From Pelagimonas sp. (lineage in GTDB: Bacteria; Pseudomonadota; Alphaproteobacteria; Rhodobacterales; Rhodobacteraceae): a DNA stretch of 64,000 nt. The position numbers and the translations under genes were made by a program. The notes beneath the pieces were generated by a model. It worked only from the letters and a program-made list of their open reading frames with translations. It was not told where the DNA came from and did not search any database. The stretch covers positions 1-64,000 of the forward strand of contig JAOARQ010000050.1 in NCBI GenBank assembly GCA_025210455.1, in the 5' to 3' direction. Position 1 is the stretch's first letter. Every line of letters begins with the position of its first letter. Positions 34,402-43,468 of the stretch are shown one piece after another.

Positions 34402-36809
34402 CCGAGACCCTGCGCACAACGCGTGTTGCCATCATTGGTGGCGGGATCATGGGGGTCGCAGCCCAGTACCAACTGGCCGAGAACGGCTGGACAGACACGA
34501 TCCTGTTTGAAAAGGCCGAGCTGACCAGCGGCTCTACATGGCATGCCGCCGGGCAGATCGCCCATGCGGTCGGCAGCCGCCTGATGGGCTGGATCAACAA
34601 AACATCGATCGAGACATACAAACGCGTCGAACAGGAAACCGGACAAAGCATTGGTTGGCATGAGGTTGGTGGTATCCGGGTCGCGACCACGGATGACGAG
34701 GTCGACTGGATGAAATCAATCATGGGTGTCGGCAAGCTGCTTGACCTGCCGATGGAACTGATCGGACCGGACGAGGTCGCGCGCATAAACCCGTTTTACA
34801 AAGTGGATGACATAAAGGCGGCAGTGCGTACCTATGAGGACGGACACATTGACCCCTCGGGCGTCACGATGGCGCTGGCAGCTGCGACGCGGGCGCGTGG
34901 CGCGGTGATTGAACGCAACACCCGTGTCCTAGGGGCGTCCCGCAGAGGCGACATGTGGTTGTTGCGCACTGAAAAGGGCGATGTGCTGGCCGAACATGTG
35001 GTGATCGCTGCCGGATCTTACGCCAATCAGGTCGGCGCATGGTTCGGTTTGAAAATCCCGTCGGTGTCCTGCCTGCATCATTATCTTGTCACGGATACTG
35101 TGCCGGAGTTCCTAGATCGTCCTGAACTGCCGGTAATGCGCGACAATGCCTATGGTGGCTATATCCGGCAGGAACAGAAATCGGCGCTGATCGGGATATA
35201 CGAAGGTCATGTCTGCCCGACAGTCTGGGAAATGCCCGAGGGCGCGCCCTGGGCCGCTGAGAACGAACTTTTTGCGGCGGATTTTGACTCGATCGGGGAT
35301 TTCCTGACGGTGGCCTTCGACAAGATGCCAAATCTGGCTGAGCTGGGCATCAAACGCACCGTACGCGGTGCCATCACACATACGCCGGATGGCGGTATGC
35401 TGGTTGGCCCAAGCGGCGCGCCGAATGTCTGGCTGTCCTGCGGATCTTCCATCGGTCTGGCATGGGGCGGTGGTGCGGGCAAGGTTCTGGCTGACTGGAT
35501 GGTGCATGGCGAGGCCGAGATCAACACGCGTGGCTTTGATCCTCGTCGCTACGGAACGTTTGCCGATGATGTGTTCATTATCGAACGTACCAAAGACGAA
35601 TTCATGCGGCGCCACGATACGCCTTGCCCCGGCAAGCAATTCAACAGCCTGCGCCCGCTGAACCGTCATCCGCTGTATGATCGCCTTGCGGCCAAAGGCG
35701 CAGTCTTTGGCGAGATCGCCGGGTGGGAGCGGCCGCGATATTTCGGAGACCTGGGGGAAGTCGAACAGATCGGCTGGGGGCATCACCCCTGGCATGCGAA
35801 CGCAATGGCCGAGGCCAAGGCCACCCGCGCCGCTGCGGGGGTGATTGACCTTTGTGCCTTTGCTCAGTTCGAAATCATAGGAAAGGATGCAGGGGCTTTG
35901 CTGGATCGGCTGTCAGCCAACCGTATTCCTTCCAAAGTCGGCAGGATGAGCCTGAACCATCTGTTGACGCCAAAGGGGCGGTTTGAAACCGAAATCACCA
36001 TCTGGCGCATGGCTGAAGACCGTTTCTTTACCGGCTCTCCTATTGCGCGCGTGACGCCGGACTTTGAGTGGATCAGATCCCATATCCGCCCGGACGAAGA
36101 TGTGACGATGATCAATCGAAGTGCTGATTGGGGGATGCTGGCCCTTTCGGGCCCCGCTTCGCGTCGTATTTTGTCAGAGCTGACAGAGGCTGATCTGTCC
36201 AATGGTGCCTTCCCCTGGTTGTCAGGCCAAGAGATTCGCGTTGCAGGTATCGATTGCTATGCACTGCGGGTGTCCTTTGTGGGCGAACTGGGCTGGGAGT
36301 TGCACGCGCCTTTGGACCGGATCGCACCACTGTATGACGCGCTGTTCAAGGCGGGCGCAGCGCATGGTCTGACCGATCTCGGGTCTTACGCCTTCAATGG
36401 TATGCGCATGGAAAAGGCCTATCGTGCCAGCGGCGAGCTGACCACTGATGTTGGTCCGCTGGATGTAGGGCTGGACAGGTTTGTTGTCAGCGAAGGGCGC
36501 ATGTTCATGGGGCGCGAAGCGCTGCTTGAGTGCTCCCCTGAGTGGGAACTGCTCTACGCTGAGCTTCATGACGATGACATCGACATCCACGGCGGCGAAC
36601 CGGTACTGTTGAACAGCGAGCCTGTCGGCCTGACCACATCGGGCGGATATGGGTACACCGTTGGAAAATCCCTTGGCTGGCTGTTTGTGCGCAAAGGCAC
36701 CCCGCACACAGGGCTGAGCGTACAGATCCTGAACCGGGAGATTCCCGTCACCATTCATTCAGATGCCCTGTTCGACCCGCAGAATCTGCGGCCCAGATCC
36801 GAGGATTGA
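34398..36809 (+). CDS. FAD-GcvT demethylase, type 2, module A
   Basis: 803 residues with the same domain order as its neighbour: GGGIMGVAAQYQL, the covalent-FAD motif LTSGSTWHAAGQ (H49), a linker region with RRHDTPCPGKQFNSLRPL (about 411-428), and GcvT domains with SFVGELGWELHAPLDRI and YAFNGMRMEKAYRASG. It belongs to the LTSGSTWHAAG subgroup together with the gene at 55822, whereas 32002 and 58241 share LTSGTTWHAAGL. The two types in tandem suggest either two successive demethylations or a heteromeric enzyme. It overlaps the preceding gene by four bases. Confidence 0.9.
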   Translation: MTETLRTTRVAIIGGGIMGVAAQYQLAENGWTDTILFEKAELTSGSTWHAAGQIAHAVGSRLMGWINKTSIETYKRVEQETGQSIGWHEVGGIRVATTDDEVDWMKSIMGVGKLLDLPMELIGPDEVARINPFYKVDDIKAAVRTYEDGHIDPSGVTMALAAATRARGAVIERNTRVLGASRRGDMWLLRTEKGDVLAEHVVIAAGSYANQVGAWFGLKIPSVSCLHHYLVTDTVPEFLDRPELPVMRDNAYGGYIRQEQKSALIGIYEGHVCPTVWEMPEGAPWAAENELFAADFDSIGDFLTVAFDKMPNLAELGIKRTVRGAITHTPDGGMLVGPSGAPNVWLSCGSSIGLAWGGGAGKVLADWMVHGEAEINTRGFDPRRYGTFADDVFIIERTKDEFMRRHDTPCPGKQFNSLRPLNRHPLYDRLAAKGAVFGEIAGWERPRYFGDLGEVEQIGWGHHPWHANAMAEAKATRAAAGVIDLCAFAQFEIIGKDAGALLDRLSANRIPSKVGRMSLNHLLTPKGRFETEITIWRMAEDRFFTGSPIARVTPDFEWIRSHIRPDEDVTMINRSADWGMLALSGPASRRILSELTEADLSNGAFPWLSGQEIRVAGIDCYALRVSFVGELGWELHAPLDRIAPLYDALFKAGAAHGLTDLGSYAFNGMRMEKAYRASGELTTDVGPLDVGLDRFVVSEGRMFMGREALLECSPEWELLYAELHDDDIDIHGGEPVLLNSEPVGLTTSGGYGYTVGKSLGWLFVRKGTPHTGLSVQILNREIPVTIHSDALFDPQNLRPRSED

Positions 36810-36813
36810 AACC

Positions 36814-38487
36814 ATGACGACAATCAATGGCGGTCAGGCCGTCTATCGCGTTTTGAAAGCCAATGGCATCGACACTGTGTTCGGTCTGTTGGGCGGTTCC
36901 ATGCTGGAACTTTATGATGCCATGTATCAGGGCGGTGAGATCGCCTATGTCGGCGCCCGCGACGAGCGTGCCGCGGGGCATATGGCCGATGCCTGGGCAC
37001 GAATGACCGGCAAGCCCGGCGTTGTACTTGGGGCTCAGGCCGGACCCGGTGTGGTCAATATCGTGACGGCGGTCGCCGAAGCGCAATTGGCCTATGCGCC
37101 GCTGGTGGTGATCGCAGGAGCGATCACCCGGGCCGATCAATGCAAGGATACGTTTCAGGAAATCGATCAGGTGGCGCTGTTTGCACCCATTTGCAAACGC
37201 TCGGTGATGGTCACTGATCCCGCGCGCCTGGCCCCGATGCTGGAAGATGCAATCCGTCTGGCCAATACCGGACGGCGCGGGCCGGTGGTGCTGCATGTGC
37301 CGCGCGATTTATTTGCGGCCGAAGTGCCTGCAATTGACCCAGAAGCGGTGAATATCGCCCGCCCGGGGCCTGCGGCACCTGAAGACATCGCTGCAATCGC
37401 GCAGATGTTGGCAGATGCAGAGCGTCCGGTGATATTTGCCGGTGGCGGCTTCAAGTGGAGCGCCGGGCGCGCTGCCTTGACAGCGCTGGCTGAGAAACTG
37501 GAAGTGCCCATTGTCGCCTCGACCGGTCATGCGGATGTGATGCGCCACAATCATCCGTGGTTTGCAGGGCAGGCGGGGCCGCGCGGAAATCGGGTTGCCA
37601 GCCGCCTGACCAAAGAGGCGGATGTGATGGTTGTGCTTGGGGCGCGGCTTGGGTTCAATTCTACCTTTCATTCCAACGACTATGTCGGGGTGAATACGCG
37701 CATTGCCCATGTCGATATCGAAGGTTCTGCGGTTGGGCGCTATTTCCCGGCTGAAATTGCGGCGCAGGGCGATGCAAGACTGACCGCTGAAGCTCTGGCA
37801 AACATCGCGACGCGCCCCGAATGTGCGGACTGGCGCGCAGCCTTTCGCGCTGACATGGAGAGCCTCAGCGCCGAACGGAACGAAGAGGCGAAGATTGACA
37901 CGCTGCCGATGCATCCACGTCGTGCGCTGGCTGAAATCCGCGCGGTTCTGCCAGAAGACGCCATCGTAACGCTGGACACTGGCAACACCTGTTTACAGGC
38001 GGCAGATCGATTGGCCCATTATGCGCCGATGTCTCTGATCACGCCGCTGGATTTCGGCCTTGTCGGATTTGGTCTGGCCGCCGCAATTGGCGCCAAGGCC
38101 GCCGCCCCTGATCGACCGGTGGTGGCCGTGATGGGCGACGGGGCGGTCGGCTATACGATGATCGAGATCCAGACCGCAATTTCGAATGGCTTGCCGATTA
38201 CCATCATCGTTTTGGACAATCAGGCATGGGGTGCCGAGAAAGCCTATCAACAGGAATTTTATGGCGGGCGCTTGCTGGGTGCGGAAATCCAATCGCCCCG
38301 TTACGACAAATTCGCCGAGCTTTGCGGCGGCAAGGGCATTTGGGTGGACGGCCCTGGCGGCATGGCGCCAGCCCTGCAAGAGGCGCTCGCCAGCAACCAG
38401 ACGACCGTTATTCAGGCCAGAATTGATCCGGGTGCGCTGATGACCCTTCGCAAGGATTTGTTCAAAGCCCCTCAAGAGGACAGGTAA
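36814..38487 (+). CDS. Thiamine diphosphate enzyme with Xsc-type WGAEK motif
   Basis: 557 residues from the ATG at 36814 (GAGGATTGAAACC upstream). It has the three-domain acetolactate-synthase fold: catalytic glutamate E51 in ARDERAAGHMADAWARMTG, and the ThDP/Mg motif MGDGAVGYTMIEIQTAISNGLPITIIVLDN (about 440-469). Immediately after comes QAWGAEKAYQQEFYGGRLLG, which resembles the QWGAEKKNQVDFYNRRF stretch of sulfoacetaldehyde acetyltransferase (Xsc) more than acetolactate synthases. Xsc makes acetyl phosphate and sulfite from sulfoacetaldehyde. At 557 residues it is a little shorter than Xsc, so a related aldehyde or keto acid as substrate is possible. No pta or sulfite exporter gene is adjacent. 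Confidence 0.8.
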   Translation: MTTINGGQAVYRVLKANGIDTVFGLLGGSMLELYDAMYQGGEIAYVGARDERAAGHMADAWARMTGKPGVVLGAQAGPGVVNIVTAVAEAQLAYAPLVVIAGAITRADQCKDTFQEIDQVALFAPICKRSVMVTDPARLAPMLEDAIRLANTGRRGPVVLHVPRDLFAAEVPAIDPEAVNIARPGPAAPEDIAAIAQMLADAERPVIFAGGGFKWSAGRAALTALAEKLEVPIVASTGHADVMRHNHPWFAGQAGPRGNRVASRLTKEADVMVVLGARLGFNSTFHSNDYVGVNTRIAHVDIEGSAVGRYFPAEIAAQGDARLTAEALANIATRPECADWRAAFRADMESLSAERNEEAKIDTLPMHPRRALAEIRAVLPEDAIVTLDTGNTCLQAADRLAHYAPMSLITPLDFGLVGFGLAAAIGAKAAAPDRPVVAVMGDGAVGYTMIEIQTAISNGLPITIIVLDNQAWGAEKAYQQEFYGGRLLGAEIQSPRYDKFAELCGGKGIWVDGPGGMAPALQEALASNQTTVIQARIDPGALMTLRKDLFKAPQEDR

Positions 38488-38488
38488 T

Positions 38489-39973
38489 ATGACCAAAGTG
38501 GATACGATCATCATCGGGGCTGGCAATGCTGCCTTTTGCGCCGCGCATGCCGCCCGCGAAAAGGGGGCCGATGTGTTGATGCTGGAATGCGCGCCCGAGG
38601 CCGAGAATGGGGGCAATTCACGTTATACCGCCGGGGCAATCCGGTTCGCCTTTGACGGGGTCAATGATATCCGTGCGCTTTGCCCTGATCTGCCTGAAGA
38701 GCAGATAGAGATTACCGATTTTGGGACTTATACCGAGGATCAGTTCTTTGACGATATGTTTCGCGTGACGCGGTACCGCACCGATCCTGCATTGTGCGAA
38801 CGCATCGTGCGGTCGTCGCGGGCGACCATGCACTGGATGCGTGAAAAGGGCATCCGTTTCATGCCGATCTATGGTCGGCAGGCGTTCAAGGTGGATGGGC
38901 GTTTCAAATTCTGGGGTGGGTTGGTTTTGGAAAGCTGGGGTGGCGGGCCCGGGCTGGTGGATGCACATACCGAGATCGCCCGTGCTTCGGATGTGGAAAT
39001 CCGTTATCAGACCCGCGCAGTGGAACTGCTGACCGATGGCCATGCGGTAACCGGCGTAAGGGTGCGTCACAAAGGTCAGATTGAAGACCTTAGCGCCAAA
39101 TCTGTTGTCTTGGCGTCAGGTGGTTTTCAGGCCAGCCCGGAAATGCGTACCCGGTATCTTGGGCCGGGATGGGAAATGGCCCGTGTGCGCGGTTCGCGGT
39201 TTAATACCGGCGAGGGCATCAAGATGGCGACGCAGATCGGAGCGTCAACCTATGGTAATTGGTCTGGGTGTCATGCGGTCGGCTGGGATTACAACGCGCC
39301 CGAATTCGGCGATCTGGATGTGGGTGACGGGTTCCAGAAGCATTCTTACCCATGGGGCATCATGGTCAATGCTACGGGACGGCGGTTTGTCGATGAGGGT
39401 GCGGATTTTCGCAACTATACCTATGCGAAATATGGCCGCGTGATCCTGAACCAGCCGGATCAATTTGCCTGGCAGGTATTTGATGCCAAGGTCACTCATC
39501 TGTTGCGCGATGAATACCGGATCAAACGTGCGACCAAGGTCACCGCCAACACACTGGAAGAGCTGGCGCAAAAACTTGAGGGGGTTGACCCCGCAGCCTT
39601 TCTTGACGAGATCGCGCGCTACAATGCAGCAGTGGATCAGGCCACGCCATTTGATCCGAACGTCAAGGACGGGCGTGGCACAAAGGGGCTGGATGTGGCC
39701 AAGACCAACTGGGCCAATACCATCGATCAGGGCCCGTTCGAAGCTTATCAGGTCGGCTGTGGCATCACCTTTACCTTTGGCGGATTGCGCATCGACCCCG
39801 ACAGCGGTCAGGTGCTGGACAACGACCTGTTGCCGATTCCAGGACTTTTCGCAGCGGGTGAGCTGGTGGGAGGTGTCTTCTTCTTTAACTACCCGGGCGG
39901 TACCGGCCTGATCAGTGGCTCGGTGCTGGGGAGGTTAGCAGGGGACAGCGCGGGCGCAGCCGCGACAAGCTGA
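38489..39973 (+). CDS. FAD-dependent dehydrogenase, tricarballylate dehydrogenase (TcuA)-like
   Basis: 494 residues of the fumarate-reductase/succinate-dehydrogenase flavoprotein family. The FAD site is IIIGAGNAAFCAAHAAREKG (7-26), with a capping domain and GGLRIDPDSGQVLD, then FFFNYPGGTGLISGSVLGRLAG at the C-terminus. TcuA oxidises tricarballylate to cis-aconitate; members of this subgroup in other operons have unknown substrates. It starts one base after the ThDP gene stop codon and is the last gene of module A. It probably oxidises a carboxylic intermediate or product. No TcuB-type electron partner is seen. Confidence 0.82.
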   Translation: MTKVDTIIIGAGNAAFCAAHAAREKGADVLMLECAPEAENGGNSRYTAGAIRFAFDGVNDIRALCPDLPEEQIEITDFGTYTEDQFFDDMFRVTRYRTDPALCERIVRSSRATMHWMREKGIRFMPIYGRQAFKVDGRFKFWGGLVLESWGGGPGLVDAHTEIARASDVEIRYQTRAVELLTDGHAVTGVRVRHKGQIEDLSAKSVVLASGGFQASPEMRTRYLGPGWEMARVRGSRFNTGEGIKMATQIGASTYGNWSGCHAVGWDYNAPEFGDLDVGDGFQKHSYPWGIMVNATGRRFVDEGADFRNYTYAKYGRVILNQPDQFAWQVFDAKVTHLLRDEYRIKRATKVTANTLEELAQKLEGVDPAAFLDEIARYNAAVDQATPFDPNVKDGRGTKGLDVAKTNWANTIDQGPFEAYQVGCGITFTFGGLRIDPDSGQVLDNDLLPIPGLFAAGELVGGVFFFNYPGGTGLISGSVLGRLAGDSAGAAATS

Positions 39974-40096
39974 TTGCGAAAAGCTGGACTGGGATTGCCA
40001 GAGTAACTTCGCTGATATGCATCTCTGGCGCCCAGCTTGGCTTGCTGAATTTGTTTTTTGATCTCGGGGGTAAGTAGGTGGAGGTTCGCGGGTCGG

Positions 40097-40918
40097 TCAG
40101 CGCGACTTTCTGATGAATTCGGCGAGCAGCTGATTGAACTCTTCCGCACGCTCGATATTGACTAGGTGGCCGGTTGCGGGAAAGCGGTGCCATATCGCGT
40201 TTCTCAAGGTGTCTTGTAAAAAGGCGTTGGTTTCGGCCACGAGGTAATAGTCGTCGTCACCGGTCACCAGCATCACAGGCTTATCAAGCGCATGCAGCCG
40301 ATCCGGATCGTCGAACAGCGACCGGCGGTTCCAGTGCAGGGTAGACAGCACATGTACCGCGCCCTCGGGCGATTGAGCGCGCAGGTTTTCGGCGTAGATT
40401 GCCCAATCCCCGGGCGAGTCTTTCTGGAAACTTTGATAGGCCGGGTCGTCTTCGAGAACGGCAACCGCACCGTCACCGCCGCGTTCCTCGCGCAGCTGGA
40501 TTTCGTGGCCAACCCATTCCCTGCGATAGCGCTCGGTTTCGGCGGCATCGCGCGGGCCCGAACTGTTGCCGACCAGCGTGACGCTTAGTACCCGTTCAGG
40601 CTGACTAAGCGCGAAATCAAGACTGGTAAAGCTGCCCATCGAGGTTCCGACCACATGCGCTGCTGCCAGCCCAAGGTGATCCATCAGCGCCAAAAGATCG
40701 GCAGTGGAGTATGTCTGACCGTATTTGTTGCGGTCGGACGGTACGTCGGAGGGCAGAAAACCGCGTGCGGCATAGGTGATACAGCGATGGTTTTGCGACA
40801 GGGCTGGGATCTGGCGATGCCAGCTGCGGTAATCGCCACCGAACTCATGCACAAAGGCGCCCGCGCCGGTTTCTTCGTAGTACAGCGTGATGCCGTCAGG
40901 GGTCTGAAAATCAGGCAT
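40097..40918 (-). CDS. Alpha/beta-hydrolase family protein
   Basis: 273 residues. The nucleophile elbow is GTSMGSF (about 93-99, serine 95), the oxyanion region is HEFGGDYRSW, and the catalytic histidine is in FPATGHLVNIE (about 250). Homologues include 3-oxoadipate enol-lactonases, C-C hydrolases and esterases. It is the last gene of a minus-strand operon, 29 bases after the CaiB-type gene, and may hydrolyse a lactone, an ester or a CoA thioester produced there. Substrate not predictable. Confidence 0.85.
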   Translation of the reverse strand: MPDFQTPDGITLYYEETGAGAFVHEFGGDYRSWHRQIPALSQNHRCITYAARGFLPSDVPSDRNKYGQTYSTADLLALMDHLGLAAAHVVGTSMGSFTSLDFALSQPERVLSVTLVGNSSGPRDAAETERYRREWVGHEIQLREERGGDGAVAVLEDDPAYQSFQKDSPGDWAIYAENLRAQSPEGAVHVLSTLHWNRRSLFDDPDRLHALDKPVMLVTGDDDYYLVAETNAFLQDTLRNAIWHRFPATGHLVNIERAEEFNQLLAEFIRKSR

Positions 40919-40947
40919 GAAAGACTCCTGTGCCAGTTGGATGGGGA

Positions 40948-42099
40948 TCAGTGCGACAGCGCCGCAATGGCCTGTGCGTCATAGCAAAGTTCGGCCAGAA
41001 CTTTGGCGGTATGCTGGCCCAGCTCGGGCGCGGCGCTTTCCCGGGCGTTGCGATCCGCAATGGGGTTGCGGGCGAACCGCATGTCGTGGCCTTTGGTGGA
41101 GACAGTGGAAAAGGCGGCATATTCCTTGGCAATTGGGCTTTCGGCGATGGTCTGGACGTTTTCGACCCTGGAACAGGGGATGCTGTTTTCGATCAGAATC
41201 TCAAGCCAATGGGCCGCCGGGTGTTGCTTCAGGTGCGCGCCCAGCACCTCGTCCAGCGCGTCGCGATTGACGATCCGCGCCTCGTCGCCCTGAAAGCGTG
41301 GGTCATCAAGCAGTGCTGTATAACCGATGGCCTTGCAGAACCTTGGCCAATCCTTATCGCTGCCCAGGCCGATAACGATGTCGCGGTCGGCGGTGAGGTA
41401 GGGTTCGAATGGGGCCATCGACGGGTGGCGCGACCCGATGGGTCCCGGCACGATCCCGGCGTTCAGATAGCGGGCAAAGGCGTTTTCAAGGCAGGCCCAT
41501 TGGCAGCCCAGCATGGAGACATCCAGATGGCTGGTCTGCTGTGCACCCTGAGCGTCGCGTTCATAAAGCCGTTGCAGGATGCCAATGGTGGTGAAGAGAG
41601 CCGCCGAGATGTCACCGACGGAAAAGCCGACGCGGGTCGGATCGCCGCCCAGCTCTCCGTTGATGCTCATCATGCCGCTCATCGCCTGCACGACGATGTC
41701 ATAGGCGGGGCGCGGTGAAAGGCTGCCGTTTTGGCCAAAGCCGCTGATCGATGCAGAGATCAGGCGGGGATTGATACGTTTCAGGTCGGCATCGCCACAG
41801 CCCAGCCGGTCGCGTACGCCGGGACGCATGTTTTCGACAAAGACATCCGCCGTTTCCAGCAGCTTGTGCAGCGCGGCTTTGCCTGCGTCGGTCTTGAGAT
41901 CCAGAACGACCGAGCGCTTGTTGCGGTTGAGCGAGGCGAAATAGAGGCTGACGTCATCTTTGAAGGGAGGGGTGGCTCGAGCCAGATCACCGTTCGGATT
42001 TTCGACCTTGATCACATCGGCACCAAGGCTGGCCAAAAGCCAGGTGCAAAAGGGGCCGGACAGGACTGACGTCATGTCGACAACGCATATACCTTTCAT
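40948..42099 (-). CDS. CaiB/BaiF family (class III) CoA transferase
   Basis: 383 residues from the ATG at 42099 (GAGG upstream). The N-terminal signature VVDMTSVLSGPFCTWLLASLGADVIKVENPNGDLAR (about 5-40) and the LISASISGFGQNG, PAYDIVVQAMSG segment (about 125-150), with the probable nucleophilic aspartate, are those of class III CoA transferases such as CaiB and formyl-CoA transferase. It moves CoA between carboxylates to activate a substrate without ATP. It overlaps the enoyl-CoA hydratase gene by four bases. CaiB plus CaiD-like hydratase beside a quaternary-amine Rieske enzyme hints at a carnitine-type substrate, which is inference. Confidence 0.9.
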   Translation of the reverse strand: MKGICVVDMTSVLSGPFCTWLLASLGADVIKVENPNGDLARATPPFKDDVSLYFASLNRNKRSVVLDLKTDAGKAALHKLLETADVFVENMRPGVRDRLGCGDADLKRINPRLISASISGFGQNGSLSPRPAYDIVVQAMSGMMSINGELGGDPTRVGFSVGDISAALFTTIGILQRLYERDAQGAQQTSHLDVSMLGCQWACLENAFARYLNAGIVPGPIGSRHPSMAPFEPYLTADRDIVIGLGSDKDWPRFCKAIGYTALLDDPRFQGDEARIVNRDALDEVLGAHLKQHPAAHWLEILIENSIPCSRVENVQTIAESPIAKEYAAFSTVSTKGHDMRFARNPIADRNARESAAPELGQHTAKVLAELCYDAQAIAALSH

Positions 42100-42743
42100 G
42101 ATGGGATCCTCGCGAGCATGGATTTCAGGGTTTTCAGGTGGGCGCCGTCGGCGGCGCAGGCTGTGGCGCAAAGATCGCGGCAGCACTGATCCAGTGCCTC
42201 ACGAGCAACCATGCGGTCGGTAAGCCCCCAGGCGATGGCGTCGTCCGCGGTGATGCTGTCGCCACCCAGCAGGAGCGCGGCGCTGCGCCCTGCGCCGATC
42301 AACGCCTGCAAGCGGTCGACATCATATTGCCCCGGCAGCACCTTGTTTTTCAGCACCGGATAGGCAAACCGCGCGTCGGGAACGCAGATGCGCATGTCGG
42401 CGCCAAGCGCCAGTGTCAGCCCGCCGCCCATACAGGGGCCATTGATGGCTGCGATGGTCAGCACCGGAATCGCATGAAGGGCACGGGCCATTTCATCCCA
42501 GGGGTCCGGGCCATCAGTTTGGTCAAAAAGCGTGTTCAGATCCGCGCCAGCGCAGAACACACGGTCGCCCGCCCCGGTGAGGACCAGGGCGCGCAATTCG
42601 TCATCCCGCGCGGCGGAGCGAAAGATGTCGCGCAGGCTGATCAGCATCTCTGGGGTCAGCGAATTTGCCTTGGCCGGACGGTTGATGGTGACGGTCAGGA
42701 GAGCGCCATCCCGGCTGGTTTGGATCAGATCGGTTTCGGTCAT
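42096..42743 (-). CDS. Enoyl-CoA hydratase/isomerase family protein (short)
   Basis: 215 residues from the ATG at 42743; this start overlaps the aldolase gene by four bases. Crotonase segments are RVFCAGADLNTLFDQ (about 55-69) and AAINGPCMGGGLTLALGADMRICVPDARFAYPVLKNKVLPGQ (about 93-134). The protein is shorter than the usual 255-260 residues because the C-terminal helical tail is reduced. The position of the second catalytic acid reads LPGQ, so it may be an isomerase, lyase or decarboxylase-like member and not a simple hydratase. It works on the CoA ester presumably made by the adjacent CaiB-type enzyme. Confidence 0.85.
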   Translation of the reverse strand: MTETDLIQTSRDGALLTVTINRPAKANSLTPEMLISLRDIFRSAARDDELRALVLTGAGDRVFCAGADLNTLFDQTDGPDPWDEMARALHAIPVLTIAAINGPCMGGGLTLALGADMRICVPDARFAYPVLKNKVLPGQYDVDRLQALIGAGRSAALLLGGDSITADDAIAWGLTDRMVAREALDQCCRDLCATACAADGAHLKTLKSMLARIPS

Positions 42744-43468
42744 GTGCGATACTCTGGCACGGTACGCTCTAGCATGCGCATCAGCGACGGCCATTGCACA
42801 CCACCATGTGGCCCATTGGCCGGAGACCCCCAGTCGTGCAGCGCTGCAATGGCGTCGGGTGTGATTTCAATCGGCTGGTCTGTGCCCGCCAGAATATCCA
42901 CCTGAATTTTGCAGGCCATCTCAAGGTAATAGTGATAGAGGAACGCTTCGGCTGCTGTGCGTCCAACCACCAGAAGCCCATGGTTCTGCAACAGCATGGC
43001 GAAATTATTACCCAGATCCTGTGCCAAAAGAGCGCCTTCGTCGGGGATGGCGGTCGAATCCTGGTAGGGTTGGCTCGACAACGTGCCCAGAACAAACCCC
43101 GCGTGTTGCGACAGCGGCAAGAGCCCGTCGGGCATCGCGGATACGGCGACGCCTGCGCGGGTGTGACTGTGGATCACGTAGTTCACATCCGGTCGCGCGC
43201 TCAGAATGCCGGAATGGATAATGTGCCCTGCCAGATTGACGATCCGCCCGCTGCCCGGCTGATCATCCACCGTCCGCCCGTCAAAGGACATGCGGGTCAG
43301 ATTTGAAGCGGTGATTTCGTCAAACATCAAGTCATGCGAATTCAACAGGTAATGCCCCGGATCATCGGGCAGCCGCGCCGAGAGATGGGTCGAGGTCAGG
43401 TCTGTCCAGCCATAGTGATGGGCCAGCCGATAGAGCGCGGCGAGATCCTTGCGAATGGCGTCTGACAT
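42740..43468 (-). CDS. Class II aldolase/adducin family protein
   Basis: 242 residues. It shows the zinc-binding pair in VIHSHTRAGVAVS (about 98-110), LLQNHGLLVVGRTAAEAFLYHYYLEMAC (about 158-185) with the third histidine, and an N-terminal LTSTHLSARLPDDP segment for phosphate or carboxylate binding. Class II aldolases of this type cleave or epimerise hydroxy-acids and sugar phosphates, using zinc to stabilise an enolate. It abuts the Rieske gene by one base and overlaps the hydratase gene. Its role with a Rieske oxygenase and CoA enzymes is not described by any pathway I know. Confidence 0.87.
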   Translation of the reverse strand: MSDAIRKDLAALYRLAHHYGWTDLTSTHLSARLPDDPGHYLLNSHDLMFDEITASNLTRMSFDGRTVDDQPGSGRIVNLAGHIIHSGILSARPDVNYVIHSHTRAGVAVSAMPDGLLPLSQHAGFVLGTLSSQPYQDSTAIPDEGALLAQDLGNNFAMLLQNHGLLVVGRTAAEAFLYHYYLEMACKIQVDILAGTDQPIEITPDAIAALHDWGSPANGPHGGVQWPSLMRMLERTVPEYRT

